From the NCBI GenBank assembly GCA_037783415.1, contig JAZGTN010000119.1, forward strand, positions 1,620,001 to 1,684,000: DNA of 64,000 nucleotides. Direction: 5' to 3'. The notes beneath the pieces are model-generated. The model was not told the origin of the DNA and ran no database searches. It saw nothing but the letters and a program-made list of their open reading frames with translations. The translations under genes and the position numbers were made by a program. Source of the stretch: Leptasterias polaris (Eukaryota > Echinodermata > Asteroidea > Forcipulatida > Asteriidae). Of the stretch, positions 20,713-30,968 are shown piece after piece; positions within the stretch are counted from its first letter, which is position 1, and the number at the start of each line of letters is the position of its first letter.

Positions 20713-23700
20713 CAAGGTTCAAGGTTCAAGGTTCGTTTATTTCCACAGTATCAAAAAAGCAAAAGGCAATAATAAATACATCAAAAGTAATCATTACATA
20801 ATGCAAAGTAAATGTTTTACAGCATAGGTTTGAAGAATATTACATGTAAACAAAAAAAGCATTATGTGACACTGCAGAGGGATCCATTTAAAAAGCAAAG
20901 CTTGTAGGCAATGGTCCCTATAGTGACATGCATGTATGCATTGAGATTAAAAAATAATGTTGTGAACCGTGGAGGTCCGTGGTCGAGTCGAGCCACCAAT
21001 AAACAAATATAATAGCAGGTCTCAATGCACATGCATGTTACAAAGAAAAATCAGCAAACACTATAATACAATCAAATAACGAGAACAAACATTGGACTAG
21101 GACTAACACAACAATCAAACACAACAATCTTGCCGGTCAGCAATATAGTATCGAACGAAATCATGAGTGATGCAAAAGCAGCGTATCCCTCGATGGATTT
21201 AACATAGTGTGGCTATGGATGATAGTATACACCATGGATCCCATGTAGGAGACCACCCGAGTCTGCACTGTGGTATGGTTCAAAATACAATGTACATCTG
21301 TAAAAAACTCATCAACAATAAGATTTCAGTATATCAGCTTTAAAGACACGTTTAAAAGTAAACAAGCTTTTGGAGGCTTTAAGTTTTTCATTAAGCATGT
21401 TCCAAAGCATAGGTCCCTCATGTTTAATAGTTTTAAGAGCGAGGGAAGTACGAGTGTAAGAAATGTGATAATTAGAAGCTTGGCGGGTGAAATGGGAATG
21501 TACATCTGAGTTTAAAGAAAAAATTGATTGAATAGCAGAAGGTTTACAAGTGAGTTGATACATGAGGGACCCAAGCTGAAGACAATAAATATCATTCACT
21601 TTAAAATTGCATATTTATGGAAAAGGGGATCTGTATGTGCGTTAAATTCAGCAAAATTAATGATACGAAGAGCTCGCTTCTGTAAGAGAAGAAGTCTATT
21701 AGGATTGGTAGTAGAACTTGATCCCCATGCAAGTATCCCGTAGTTAAGATAAGAACCGATCAATGTATTTTATAAAGAGATTGTAAAACCAGTTCAGGCA
21801 TAAAATGCTTGATCCTAATGATCACACCAATATTTCTAGCAATAATTTTACACTGTAATCAACATGACTATTCCATGATAGTCTACGGTCAACAAAAAGT
21901 CCTAGAAACTTGCAACAATCAGTTTCCAGTGATTTCAATGTCATTAATCTTTATAGGACTTGGAAGGTCTCTGACTGAATTACTGAACAACATGCAGTTA
22001 GTTTTAGTGATATTTAGGGATAGTTTATTGACCGTAAACCAGGTGGCAACTAGTTTGAGCTCATTGTTAACAGTGTTTACAAGATAGTCAAGGTTACTAT
22101 GGGAAAAGAATAAATTAGAGTCATCCGCAAATAATATAAATGAAAGCACACTAGAAGAATTTGTGAAATCATTAATGTATATGGTGAATAACAAAGGCCC
22201 GAGGATTGATCCTTGAGGTACTCCATACGTAAGGACATCAGACTCAGATTTAATGCCATTGACGGAAACATATTGTGGCCTGTCTGAAAGATAACTCTTA
22301 AACCATTCATGGGGAATTCCACGGATACCATAGTTGGGAAGTTTATGCAATAGTATTTGATGGTCTATTGTATCAAAAGCCTTTGAAAGATCAAGGAACA
22401 CCCCCAAAGTATGATTGGAGTCATCGATAGCATTAGTAACTTTATCAATAAAATCAAGGAGTGCATGAATGGTTGAATGTTTGCTACGGAAACCAAACTG
22501 TTGATTTGTTAAAATTTCAAACTTATTCAGAAAATTAATGGTACGGGCATAGACACATTTTTCAAAGATCTTTGAAAAACATGAAAGAATAGAGATGGGC
22601 CTATAATTGGATATATTGTTACGATCACCCTTTTTGAAAACTGGTGGGACTTTAGCAATTTTTATTTCTGATGGAACAATGCCAGTCGTAAAAGAAGTAT
22701 TGACAATATGAACAAGTGGTTTACTTATGGCAAAAATTGACTTATTGATAATGGAAATATTGATCAGGTCATGACCAGAACTTTTTTTATTTTGTAAATT
22801 TTTTACAATGTCCAAAATTTCATGTTCAAATACTGGAGTAAAAAAGAAGGAATTAAAATTAGGGTTGGGCATATAATCAGCAAAACTAAGGGGTGAATGA
22901 GTAGGTTGGATGTTTTTAGCAAGGTTGGGACCAATATTGATAAAGTATTGATTAAAATGATTGGCGATTTGATTTGGGTTGTCAATTAAATTCCCATTAA
23001 CAATGATGCTGTTAATACCATGAGAATGGGTATTTTTATTCAAAACAGAATTTATAACCTTCCAGGTATTACGGATGTTATTTCTTTCTTTTTCAAACTG
23101 AAGGGAATAGTACTTTTTTTTACAAAGACGTAGAAGGCTAGTCAAGGTGTTTTTATACTTGATATACTTGCATTTATGTGAGGTTGTAGGGTTGGACAAG
23201 TACTGACGATACAATTTATTCTTTTTCTTAATAGATTTGAGGAGGAAATGTGTAATCCAAGGGGTAGTTGAAATATGATTAGATTTGGTATTGTTGTTTT
23301 GTCTAACTAAAGGTGTATTTTGATCGTACAGAAAAATAGAATTATCCAGAAAAGTATTATAAGCAGCTGTATCAGGATTATTACAACTAAGGACATTGGT
23401 CCAGTCAAAAGAGTGTAAGTCGTCAATAAACTGTTCAAGGTTCACATTAGACACATTTCGAGAAAAAGGTAAATTGTGATTATGAGAAGAACTTGAGTTT
23501 GGAGACTGAACGAACATAAAAATTGGCAGATGATCTGAGATATCAGAGATTAAAATACCAGATTTTGAGGAAGGAAGAATATTTGATAAAAAATTATCGA
23601 TAAGTGTAGCAGAAGTATCAGTAATACGTGTGGGCATATGGATTTGGGGGAGGAAAGAGTGAGATGTAAATAAGTCGATAAAGGACTGGGAGCTAGGATT

Positions 23701-23736
23701 GGTTGGAATTAGTAAATTTATGTTGAAATCACCTGA
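20713..23736 (-). pseudogene. CR1/L2-type LINE (Jockey superfamily), 5'-truncated, nested
   Basis: The open frame 23731-21919 begins in the endonuclease domain (GDFNINLL, then TRITDTSATLIDNFLSN and SDISDHLPIF) and runs through the reverse transcriptase (YRPISILSCFSKIFEKCV, FLDLSKAFDTIDHQ, GVPQGSILGPLLF, FADDSNLFF). Further pieces in shifted frames follow (about 21743-21600: LLLLQKRALRIINFAEFN; 21599-21312: the C-terminal block ending GPMLWNMLNEKLKASKS). So the first ~580 codons are intact and the C-terminus is frameshifted. About 600 bp of 3' UTR lead to a tail of AACCTTG heptamers at 20713-20735. Truncation inside the endonuclease and flanking TCACACTT duplications mark a target-primed insertion. 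Confidence 0.92.
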
Positions 23737-23744
23737 TCACACTT
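23737..23744. repeat. Target-site duplication, right copy (TCACACTT)
   Basis: It matches the octamer at 20705-20712. It interrupts the host Tx1 element's frame at the residues encoded by its own AAGTGTGA complement. Confidence 0.8.
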
Positions 23745-24830
23745 GATCCTAGCCAATTCCTTAAAGGTAATTAGTCTGTTATTTTTAACAACATGTTGAA
23801 ATTTGATGATGTTATTCTTTGTTAAAACAGGACTCGCTAAATCGTTATCCTTATTAATCGCAACCACTGAATTATGCCAGAGAGGGATATTCATTACTTC
23901 CAAAACTGAGGTGAATTCTGGTCTGAAAACACCCCCTGATTTTTCGTAGGCTGCAAAAAGGTCCATATAAAAGGGAGTGGTCTGGTGACTTTTTCTTGGT
24001 TTTACCAAACGCATACCAACCAAGATTATGGCTTTCGCCGGGTTTCTCGATCCAATAGTTAAAGAAGGATTTCCATTTACCATTACTTTTGATATAATAC
24101 TCAACCACATCAGTTTTAGACTGCGTAACCTGACCCTGACGTCCAAAAGACCTGTCCCTCCCATGTATCGAGGTCCGGTGATAGTGGCACGCTTGATTTT
24201 GTCCGGTTTACCTGACCAGTAAAAACTAAAAATAATGTTTTCTATTTTCTTTACACACTCTCTTTAGAAATATCGGCATGCTGGATAATTTTAACACATT
24301 CAGTTCCACCATGGTTCCACCTGGACACTGAATACCATGCAACCCATTATTGATTCTAATTAGAGTTCCTAAACCTTCTGCACAGACTGCATATAACAAT
24401 GGAGACAGGGGACACCCTTGTCTGATACCTCTACTTATTTGGAAAGGTCTGCCAATGAAGTTATTTACAATGACGCAACTCTCAGGATTACTATATAAAA
24501 GCTTGATCCATTGAATGAATTTGGGGGGAATCCCCATTTTCTCAAGCATGGTAAACATATAATTCCAATTAATTCTATCGAAAACCTTCTCCTGATCGAT
24601 GCTTAAAATAGCTGCTTCCTTATTGTTCCAATTATAATCTATGCTATCACGCAAAAGTGTGAGGTTGTCGTGATTTTTTCTCCCCGGTACACCACATGTC
24701 TGTTATCTGTCACCTATGAAAGGCATGGCCCTTTTTAACCTATTTGTGAGAACTTTGGCCAACAGTTTGTAATCTACATTTAAAAGGCTAATCGGTCTCC
24801 AGTTCTTGAGATCAAATTTACCTAATTATT
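23745..24830 (-). pseudogene. Tx1/L1-type LINE, 5' part (split by a nested LINE)
   Basis: Minus-strand reverse transcriptase remnants run in order LKNWRPISLLNVDYKLLAK (about 24820-24765), AAILSIDQEKVFDRINW (motif A), RGIRQGCPLSPLLYAVC (motif B) and then, in another frame, a GGTGLLDVRVRLRSLKL block and WIEKPGESHNLGWYAFGK, typical of the Tx1 region after the palm. Frameshifts and stops make it inactive. The element is truncated at about 24830, within the RT fingers. Confidence 0.85.
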
Positions 24831-26592
24831 ATCCACATGGTTGGTGGGCTTGCACAAAATTACTTTATTGATTATAAAGCGGTGAAAAATTACTTTATTG
24901 ATTATGAAGCGATGACAAAAAGCAAAACCATAAAGCAATAAATCAAGTGAATTCTAAACCAAGACCAACAGTAACACTACTGAACTAACAGGATTTATAA
25001 AAACCACTAAAAACAACAAAACACATGTGCCAAGGAAGGTTACAAATTAAAATCAAAATGGCTCTAAAATCGAGTCCATAGCAGTAATGACTTGAAACAG
25101 GCAAAACTTAAAAACATGAAGAACCACCAGTACATAAAATCAAAGAAGTGATGGTGGGAGAACACACAGGCTGCTATCTGTAAACTATAATACATTTAAT
25201 GTGTGACTTAATTACCACTACTTGAGGATTAAGGATTAAACAAGAGGGTTGTTTATTACAGACGATTCCTTGAAATGAACTTGGGTGCTACAAGAGATTA
25301 AGTTGGAATAAACAGTGGAAGGGAACATACTTGTCTCTCCGTGGTCCTTTCTCTATGCTCCTACTGAACACGGTTTTTCTGGACCTGTTACATAATAAGC
25401 CATCAAAAGGGAGAAACTTCCTCTAGCAGTAAACACAAGAAGTAAAATTACATCAACAAACTCTCACACCAAATTTAAACCAAACAGATAATTATTGTTA
25501 CATCCTTCCCTTTTTAAACTTTGAGTGGGAAGAGGTAAACTTCTCTAACAATGAGAAATGTTTCGGAAGAAAAAGGTGATAAAATTAACTAGTGTTCATT
25601 AATAAAGTAAATTTTCATGGCGAATATTCAAATAGAATTACTGGCTGGAAATAGTAAGTTTGTTACTTTCGGTCATTTCCCATTGTTTTGTTTTTTTGTT
25701 TTTTTAAACAGAAGTTATGTGTGCATGCCTTTTTCACAGTAAATAATAATATATGCCATAATATGACAGAAGAGTTAATTTACCAGAGTACATGTAGTAG
25801 TGATTAAAGTGGTAATTGGCCCGTTTATCTTAAAATATGTAATATCAATAATATTTGTAATGACAACGGATTAATATATCGCCTTTCGCAAGCCTGAAAG
25901 TTCATAAGTAGCAACAATTATGCAAAAAGGAGGCAAAGACAAAAATTCTTTGTTTAACACCAAATCATTAAAAAAAATACATGGTCATGAGTCCTTGGTG
26001 TTTCTAACATTAAAACAAAATACATGGTCATGAGTCCTTGGTGTTTCTAACTTGATGATAAATTTGTAAATGTTCATTTCAATACTGATTGGGCAATAAA
26101 TTACGGAGTGACACAATGGTCGAGTATGATTTATCTGTCACTAGTCATGTCAATATTTAGCAGGTTTATTAACTGATACCTTTCATTTGGCCTGAACGGC
26201 TTTTCCAAATTGACGGTTTCATCTTTGAATTGTTAACATGTGTGAGATTTTTAGAAGTGACAGAGTTATGGATCACACAATAGAGAGTAACGTTACACGA
26301 AGTGACACATTACAGAAAACAAATCACTTTGAGAACTTGAAAACGGTGTATAACATTAATAATGTGCCATACATTTCCATCGGTAACTTGCTCTGATAGC
26401 TCCCTCGGAAGCTCGGAACATGGGGGTTATTTTCGATTCATCAATGACACTTCAACCACACAACAACAACATCATACGTCTGTCATCATTTCACAAGTAC
26501 ATGGACAAGAGTGCCACTGAAAAAGTCATTAGTTTTTTAACTGTACCATGATGCACAGTCTCTTGCAGCGCCACCAGGAGGCACAAAAGGAC
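24831..26592. other. AT-rich spacer with two short duplications
   Basis: No coding sequence is recognisable. AAAATTACTTTATTGATTAT is directly duplicated at about 24858 and 24886. TACATGGTCATGAGTCCTTGG, followed by TGTTTCTAAC, is duplicated 43 bp apart at about 25979 and 26022. The remainder is unassigned. Confidence 0.5.
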
Positions 26593-26977
26593 GAGCTACG
26601 CGACGGGCGACGCGACGGACGACGCGACGGGCGACGCGACGGACGACGCGACGGGCGACGCGACGGCACGACGCGACGGACGACGGGCGACGCGACGGCA
26701 CGACGCGACGGACGACGGACGACGCGACGGACGACGCGACGGACGACGCGACGGGCGACGCGACGGACGACGCGACGGACGACGCGACGGGCGACGCGAC
26801 GGCACGACGCGACGGACGACGGCACGACGCGACGGACGACGGATGTCCAAGTCACCATGGAAATCAATTGAAAAACAGGCGACGCGACGGGCGACGGCAC
26901 GACGCGACGGGCGACGGCACGACGCGACGGGCGACGCGACGGACGACGGAACAGGCGACGCGACGGCACGACGCGAC
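26593..26977 (-). repeat. CpG-saturated tandem array, inverted copy 2
   Basis: The reverse complement of the 18948-19347 array. It shares the internal marker (GGATGTCCAAGTCACCATGG, AAATCAATTGAAAAACAG; 26842-26879) and the outer flank CTTTAGAACACCATA (26989-27003). The two copies face each other across about 7.2 kb that contains the nested LINEs. Confidence 0.9.
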
Positions 26978-27003
26978 GCACATCTGTCGCCTTTAGAACA
27001 CCA

Positions 27004-28011
27004 TAGCCATCTCTTCGCGGCCCCTACGGCCTTAACACTAACAGCTACGGGATAAACGGTAGAGTAGAGTAGAGGAGTTGTATATAAATATTTCAAAGCA
27101 AGCGGAGCTTTTCTAGGCCATTCAGACTGCTAAAACAAAAGCTTCGGGGGATCCGCCCCTCCTGCATAAAGGACTATGCCCCTATATAGACCCTAACAGG
27201 GCCCTTAGGCGGGCTCCTGATCCTAGACTCGACGCTTTCTCGCCCCACACCCCGTACAAATACACCAGCGCGGCGCCGCCCCTGTTGTTCTTACATACTG
27301 ATGATCACCGTGTTTGTAAGTCTGTCAATCTGTATCAGTATATGATTGGATTAAATAAATTAGCCCGCTCCTTATTTCTTCCACTGTCCCTTTCCGGTGT
27401 CCGTAATAAACTATAGGCAAGACCTACCAGCACTTTTTGCAATCGGGTAAGGCATGCTTTGCTGCTCATCACTGCTGCAAATTATTAGTATTCTTCCTGT
27501 TGTCATCATAACAGAAGCAACGCCAAGACCACACGCACCACCAGTATGTCTGTGAGGTAAGAACTTCATCTCATCACCGTGATTCCATTTTATTAATAAA
27601 TCCCTCTGCTGGGCAAAATTAGGGCCAGTTGATGATAGTACCACATAATAACTATTTAAACTTGAAAGTCTTATCATCCGTTTCAGCATGGACTGTATTT
27701 ATCTATCAAAGGTATTTTGCATTCATTTGTTTCAAAGTATGTTTGTATATCAATTGCTATTAGCTAAAACATGAAAACAACCAAACAATGAACAAACAAA
27801 AACACAAACAAACAAAAGGAGCACCTGTTGCGAAAAAAACTAAACAAAAAAACCTGCTGACGTATAAGAACGTTAAGCGTTAAGTCATTTCTCAAAAGAG
27901 TATAAGACTGGGGGAGTCAAATTCCTTGATATCATAAAATAGACCATTCCACATAATTATCTAAGACGCCGGAGGAGGCCTAGATTTGTGTGTGTGCAGG
28001 ATTTGTTAAAA
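27004..28011. other. No recognised feature
   Basis: A GC-rich stretch (27130-27300) is followed by AT-rich DNA. A 92-codon minus-strand open frame (27689-27411) has no recognisable motif. A purine-rich, AAAC-repetitive stretch runs from about 27770 to 27850. Confidence 0.35.
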
Positions 28012-28375
28012 TAATGGTGTGGTAGTAAATACTGGCCATTTCGCTCCTCGGCGTAAAGTCAGGGGTGTTTCCACGCCCCTAAAAGCTTAGCTAGGGTAAT
28101 CAACTACTGGGTAGCTAAAGGACTCGAATGTTCTTAGACAATAGCTGAGCATGTAAAGAAGTCACTTAGATGGGATTATTGGGAAATGCACATAACGGTA
28201 TTTTTGAAGTATAAATTAGATTGTGTGGTATGGCCCTTTCGCTCCTCGGCGTAAAGTCGGTGTTTCCTAATAATAAATAGGAAGTTTAGCTAAATAGGGT
28301 AATAAATCAATTATTGGATTAATGCACCTTAAATAATGTTAGACAAAAGCTGGGCATGGTCAGAAGTCCTAAATT
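28012..28375 (+). repeat. Diverged direct repeat, ~213-bp spacing
   Basis: TTTCGCTCCTCGGCGTAAAGTC occurs at about 28048 and 28237 (read as TTTCGCTCCTCGG and CGTAAAGTC). Both are followed by 'ggtgtttcc', a TTTAGCT/CTTAGCT block, 'agggtaat(c/a)aa', 'tagaca(a)aagctg(a/g)gcatg' and 'agaagtc'. These are two old copies of one unit of unknown origin. Confidence 0.75.
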
Positions 28376-28576
28376 GCGGTTGAGCAATACACCTCAAACA
28401 TTTCTTTAATTACCTTAAAGTGTGGTATAATCCGATTAATGGCCATTTCAAGGATTTCCGTATATTTAGGCTCTACGCATGTAAGGGGTGTAAACGCGCA
28501 TGTTGAAATCCTGGGTGGGTTGTTGTTGGGTTTTTGGGTCTTCTTTTTTTCCTTCTGGTTCTTCGTTTTGAACGGG

Positions 28577-28640
28577 ATGTTCGTGTGAGTGATAGAGATA
28601 TCTCTTCTCCAGTAAAGTAGTTCGTGTTGCGGCCAGTAAC
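28577..28640 (+). repeat. Dispersed 50-60-bp repeat, copy 2
   Basis: ATGTTCGTGTGAGTGAT, AGAGATATCTCTTCTCCAGTA and TTCGTGTTGCGGCCAGT (read with small insertions) match the copy at 18747-18802 in order and strand. Confidence 0.75.
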
Positions 28641-28840
28641 TTGTGTTGTGCCGGATATCGGCGAAAAAGAGTGAAAGCGACTCAATTGCTGCATGCCCAA
28701 GAGCGGAAAGAATAACAAGGCATGTCGATCGTGTAGGAATCCTACATCCTACACAACTGGTACTCCTTCGTGCCACTGTGTTGAGTCAATGTAAATAATT
28801 GAGCAGTACCATCGTACGCATGGTGACCATAGGTTGTGCG

Positions 28841-28889
28841 TGGTTCAATCATGGAGGTAGAAATATTTCTACCTCCATGGTTCAATCAC
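28841..28889. repeat. 26-bp perfect palindrome flanked by 11-bp direct repeats
   Basis: TGGTTCAATCA (28841-28851) and an identical copy (28878-28888) flank TGGAGGTAGAAAT/ATTTCTACCTCCA, a perfect inverted repeat (28852-28877). The arrangement looks like a tiny insertion with a target-site duplication. Confidence 0.85.
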
Positions 28890-28934
28890 ACATTGTGTGT
28901 ACACACACAACAACTATTACCGCAGAATGATTTT

Positions 28935-29138
28935 TAAGTTTAGTCTCCCACCACACCGGTGGTCCTGGCACAACTTACTTTTCTGGGCTTAAATTTGGAG
29001 GAAATTCTACTTATACACTTTACAAATTTAACACATTTTCAAGACTGCTGGATGATGCTCAACAAGTTTAGTCTACCCTGCACTACTTTTCAAATTCTAT
29101 TTCTAGGCTTATAATTTGGAGGAAAATTCTTTACCACG
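28935..29138 (+). repeat. Diverged direct repeat, ~127-bp spacing
   Basis: 'aagtttagtct(c/a)cc' begins at about 28937 and 29064. In both copies TTCT(G/A)GGCTT(A)AAATTTGGAGGAAA(A)TTCT follows. This is an old tandem duplication of non-coding DNA. Confidence 0.7.
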
Positions 29139-30806
29139 TCTCAAAATTCGGCAAGCCCTACCAAATCTGCACATGACATAATCATAATGTTTTTATTTGC
29201 GTAAATACTCGACGGACAAGATTCCGGTGCAGACCTCTCCAGCTCAACTTCAACTTGCTCAAGCACAGTCACAGCTGCTGATCGGATTATCGTCCGGCGC
29301 GCCCACAGGTGGAATTCGAGGGTATAAAGCGACTCGCTTAAAGCAATGACAATAGAGGGCGCAATTTCTAGTACTGCCATGTGTTGTTGTTTTTTTAACC
29401 CTCTCGTTTGTTGAATGGAATCCGTTTGAATCCCTGATTAAAATCGTTGAGCAAAATAAGTCAGCTAATAATTGGTCAGCTGAGCAAAGTGAGTGTGGTT
29501 AACCTTCTAAAAGTATTGTATGTTGTAGATTTGAGTAATTTTGAAGTGTTTTTGGTAAACAAAATTAATGTTTTTGTTGATTTAATGATTGATTGAAAAC
29601 TGCATTAATTGTTACTTTGCCTTTGCCATTTCTTCCTCCATGCTTTGCCCTATATCCTCCCCTGTCCGGTTTTCGATGTAGTATGCCTTTTACTTTGAAT
29701 TGAAAAAAAATAAAAATATTCCATAATCAACTGATGCCCTAATTACCTTCCTTTGTTTATAAGAAATATGCAAACATATATTAAAAGGTGATGGACATTG
29801 AAACTTTCACACCACGCACCGATCTTCGATGACTTCAGTAGCGTCCCATTTGATTTGAGTTTGACCTGTTTTCGATGCAAACAAGAAAGTATGGTGTCCG
29901 GGTGAAGCCATACGTGGAAGAAACATCTGCAGTGACTATTAGTGTTCTGTGAGACTTTGTGTATGACTCTATAGCCAGCAGTTTTCTTCATTTTATTCAA
30001 CATATTTTTTATTTAGTTTTAAAAATAACCATGGTATTTTTCAAAAACTTAACAAACAAAAAACAAAAACAAATAATGTAAATAATTCTTGGCTTTCAAA
30101 TCTTATTTTTATTTAGTTTTGTGTCTTTTTATGTTTCTAAACATTTATAATAAAGCATATAAATAAACAGTGATAATCGAATCACAAAGCTGATGTTTAA
30201 ATTTTAATATTAATAACAAAAATGATAGAGTGTTACAAAAAAAAATTATCCAGACTATTAGAAAATGATATAAGGCACATGGCTCCTTTAAGCCTCTGTA
30301 TTTTTTCCCCCAGAATGCTCAGCAGAATGTTCAGTCACATGATTTGATCATCGTGAATTGTGAATTGAAAAAGTGTTTGATGAAACTTTTTCGGTGGGAA
30401 TTTTTTTTTTTATGGCCCCGACAGTATGACACATTTTTGTACCTTGCAGAAATGCCTAAAATACCACAACTTTTTGCATAACAAGTGCAACTAACCAGTG
30501 GAGCCTTTCATGTTTCTAAGTTTTGGTCAAATGAGAGGAGACTCTTTGCTTGGCAAGTCAAACCACAAAAATTGTATCTAGGGACTGTTTACATCGCGCG
30601 CAGAGAGGTCAAAGGTTTGCCTCGATTTCAGGGACGCCCTGAATACAGGGCGTCCTACGATAGTTGAGTTGACAACTGTGTGCTCTGCGTGTGTCTCTAA
30701 TACAAAAATGATTAACCACAGTACTAATGGAAAAATCCAATATATTTGGATATTTCAAAGTCACTTGACACAAGCAAATGTTTTACTCTTTATTTTTTTA
30801 TACCAG
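29139..30806. other. Upstream of PTGR3, no feature recognised
   Basis: AT-rich DNA without recognisable coding sequence. A short hairpin GGGACGCCCTG/CAGGGCGTCC lies at 30630-30655. A non-coding or N-terminal first exon of PTGR3 could lie here, because the exon containing the ATG starts at an acceptor-like site. Confidence 0.35.
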
Positions 30807-30840
30807 GAGTACCAACCACACCATTGCCAATGACAGTGAC

Positions 30841-30968
30841 ATGGCCCTTCCGAGTACGTTCCGGAAGCTGGTTGTCACCAAGCTGACAAAGAAGTTCCGC
30901 GAGGCTGTAGTCATAAAGACCGTTCCGATGCTCAAACCTGGGCCCCAGGAAATAGTTGTACGCAACAG
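30841..30968 (+). CDS. PTGR3 exon with presumed start codon
   Basis: The ATG at 30841 opens MALPSTFRKLVVTKL. The frame is open upstream to an acceptor-like 'taccag' (30801-30806) and beyond, so translation could instead start in an unseen upstream exon. The donor is AACAG|gtaaac, leaving two bases of an Arg codon. Confidence 0.85.

Noticed and set aside
20713..23736. Intact, active LINE
   Set aside because: It lacks its 5' end (starts inside the endonuclease at GDFN) and is frameshifted before the C-terminal block.
27411..27689. 92-codon minus-strand frame as a gene
   Set aside because: No recognisable motif, no splice partners, and length within chance expectation for this region.
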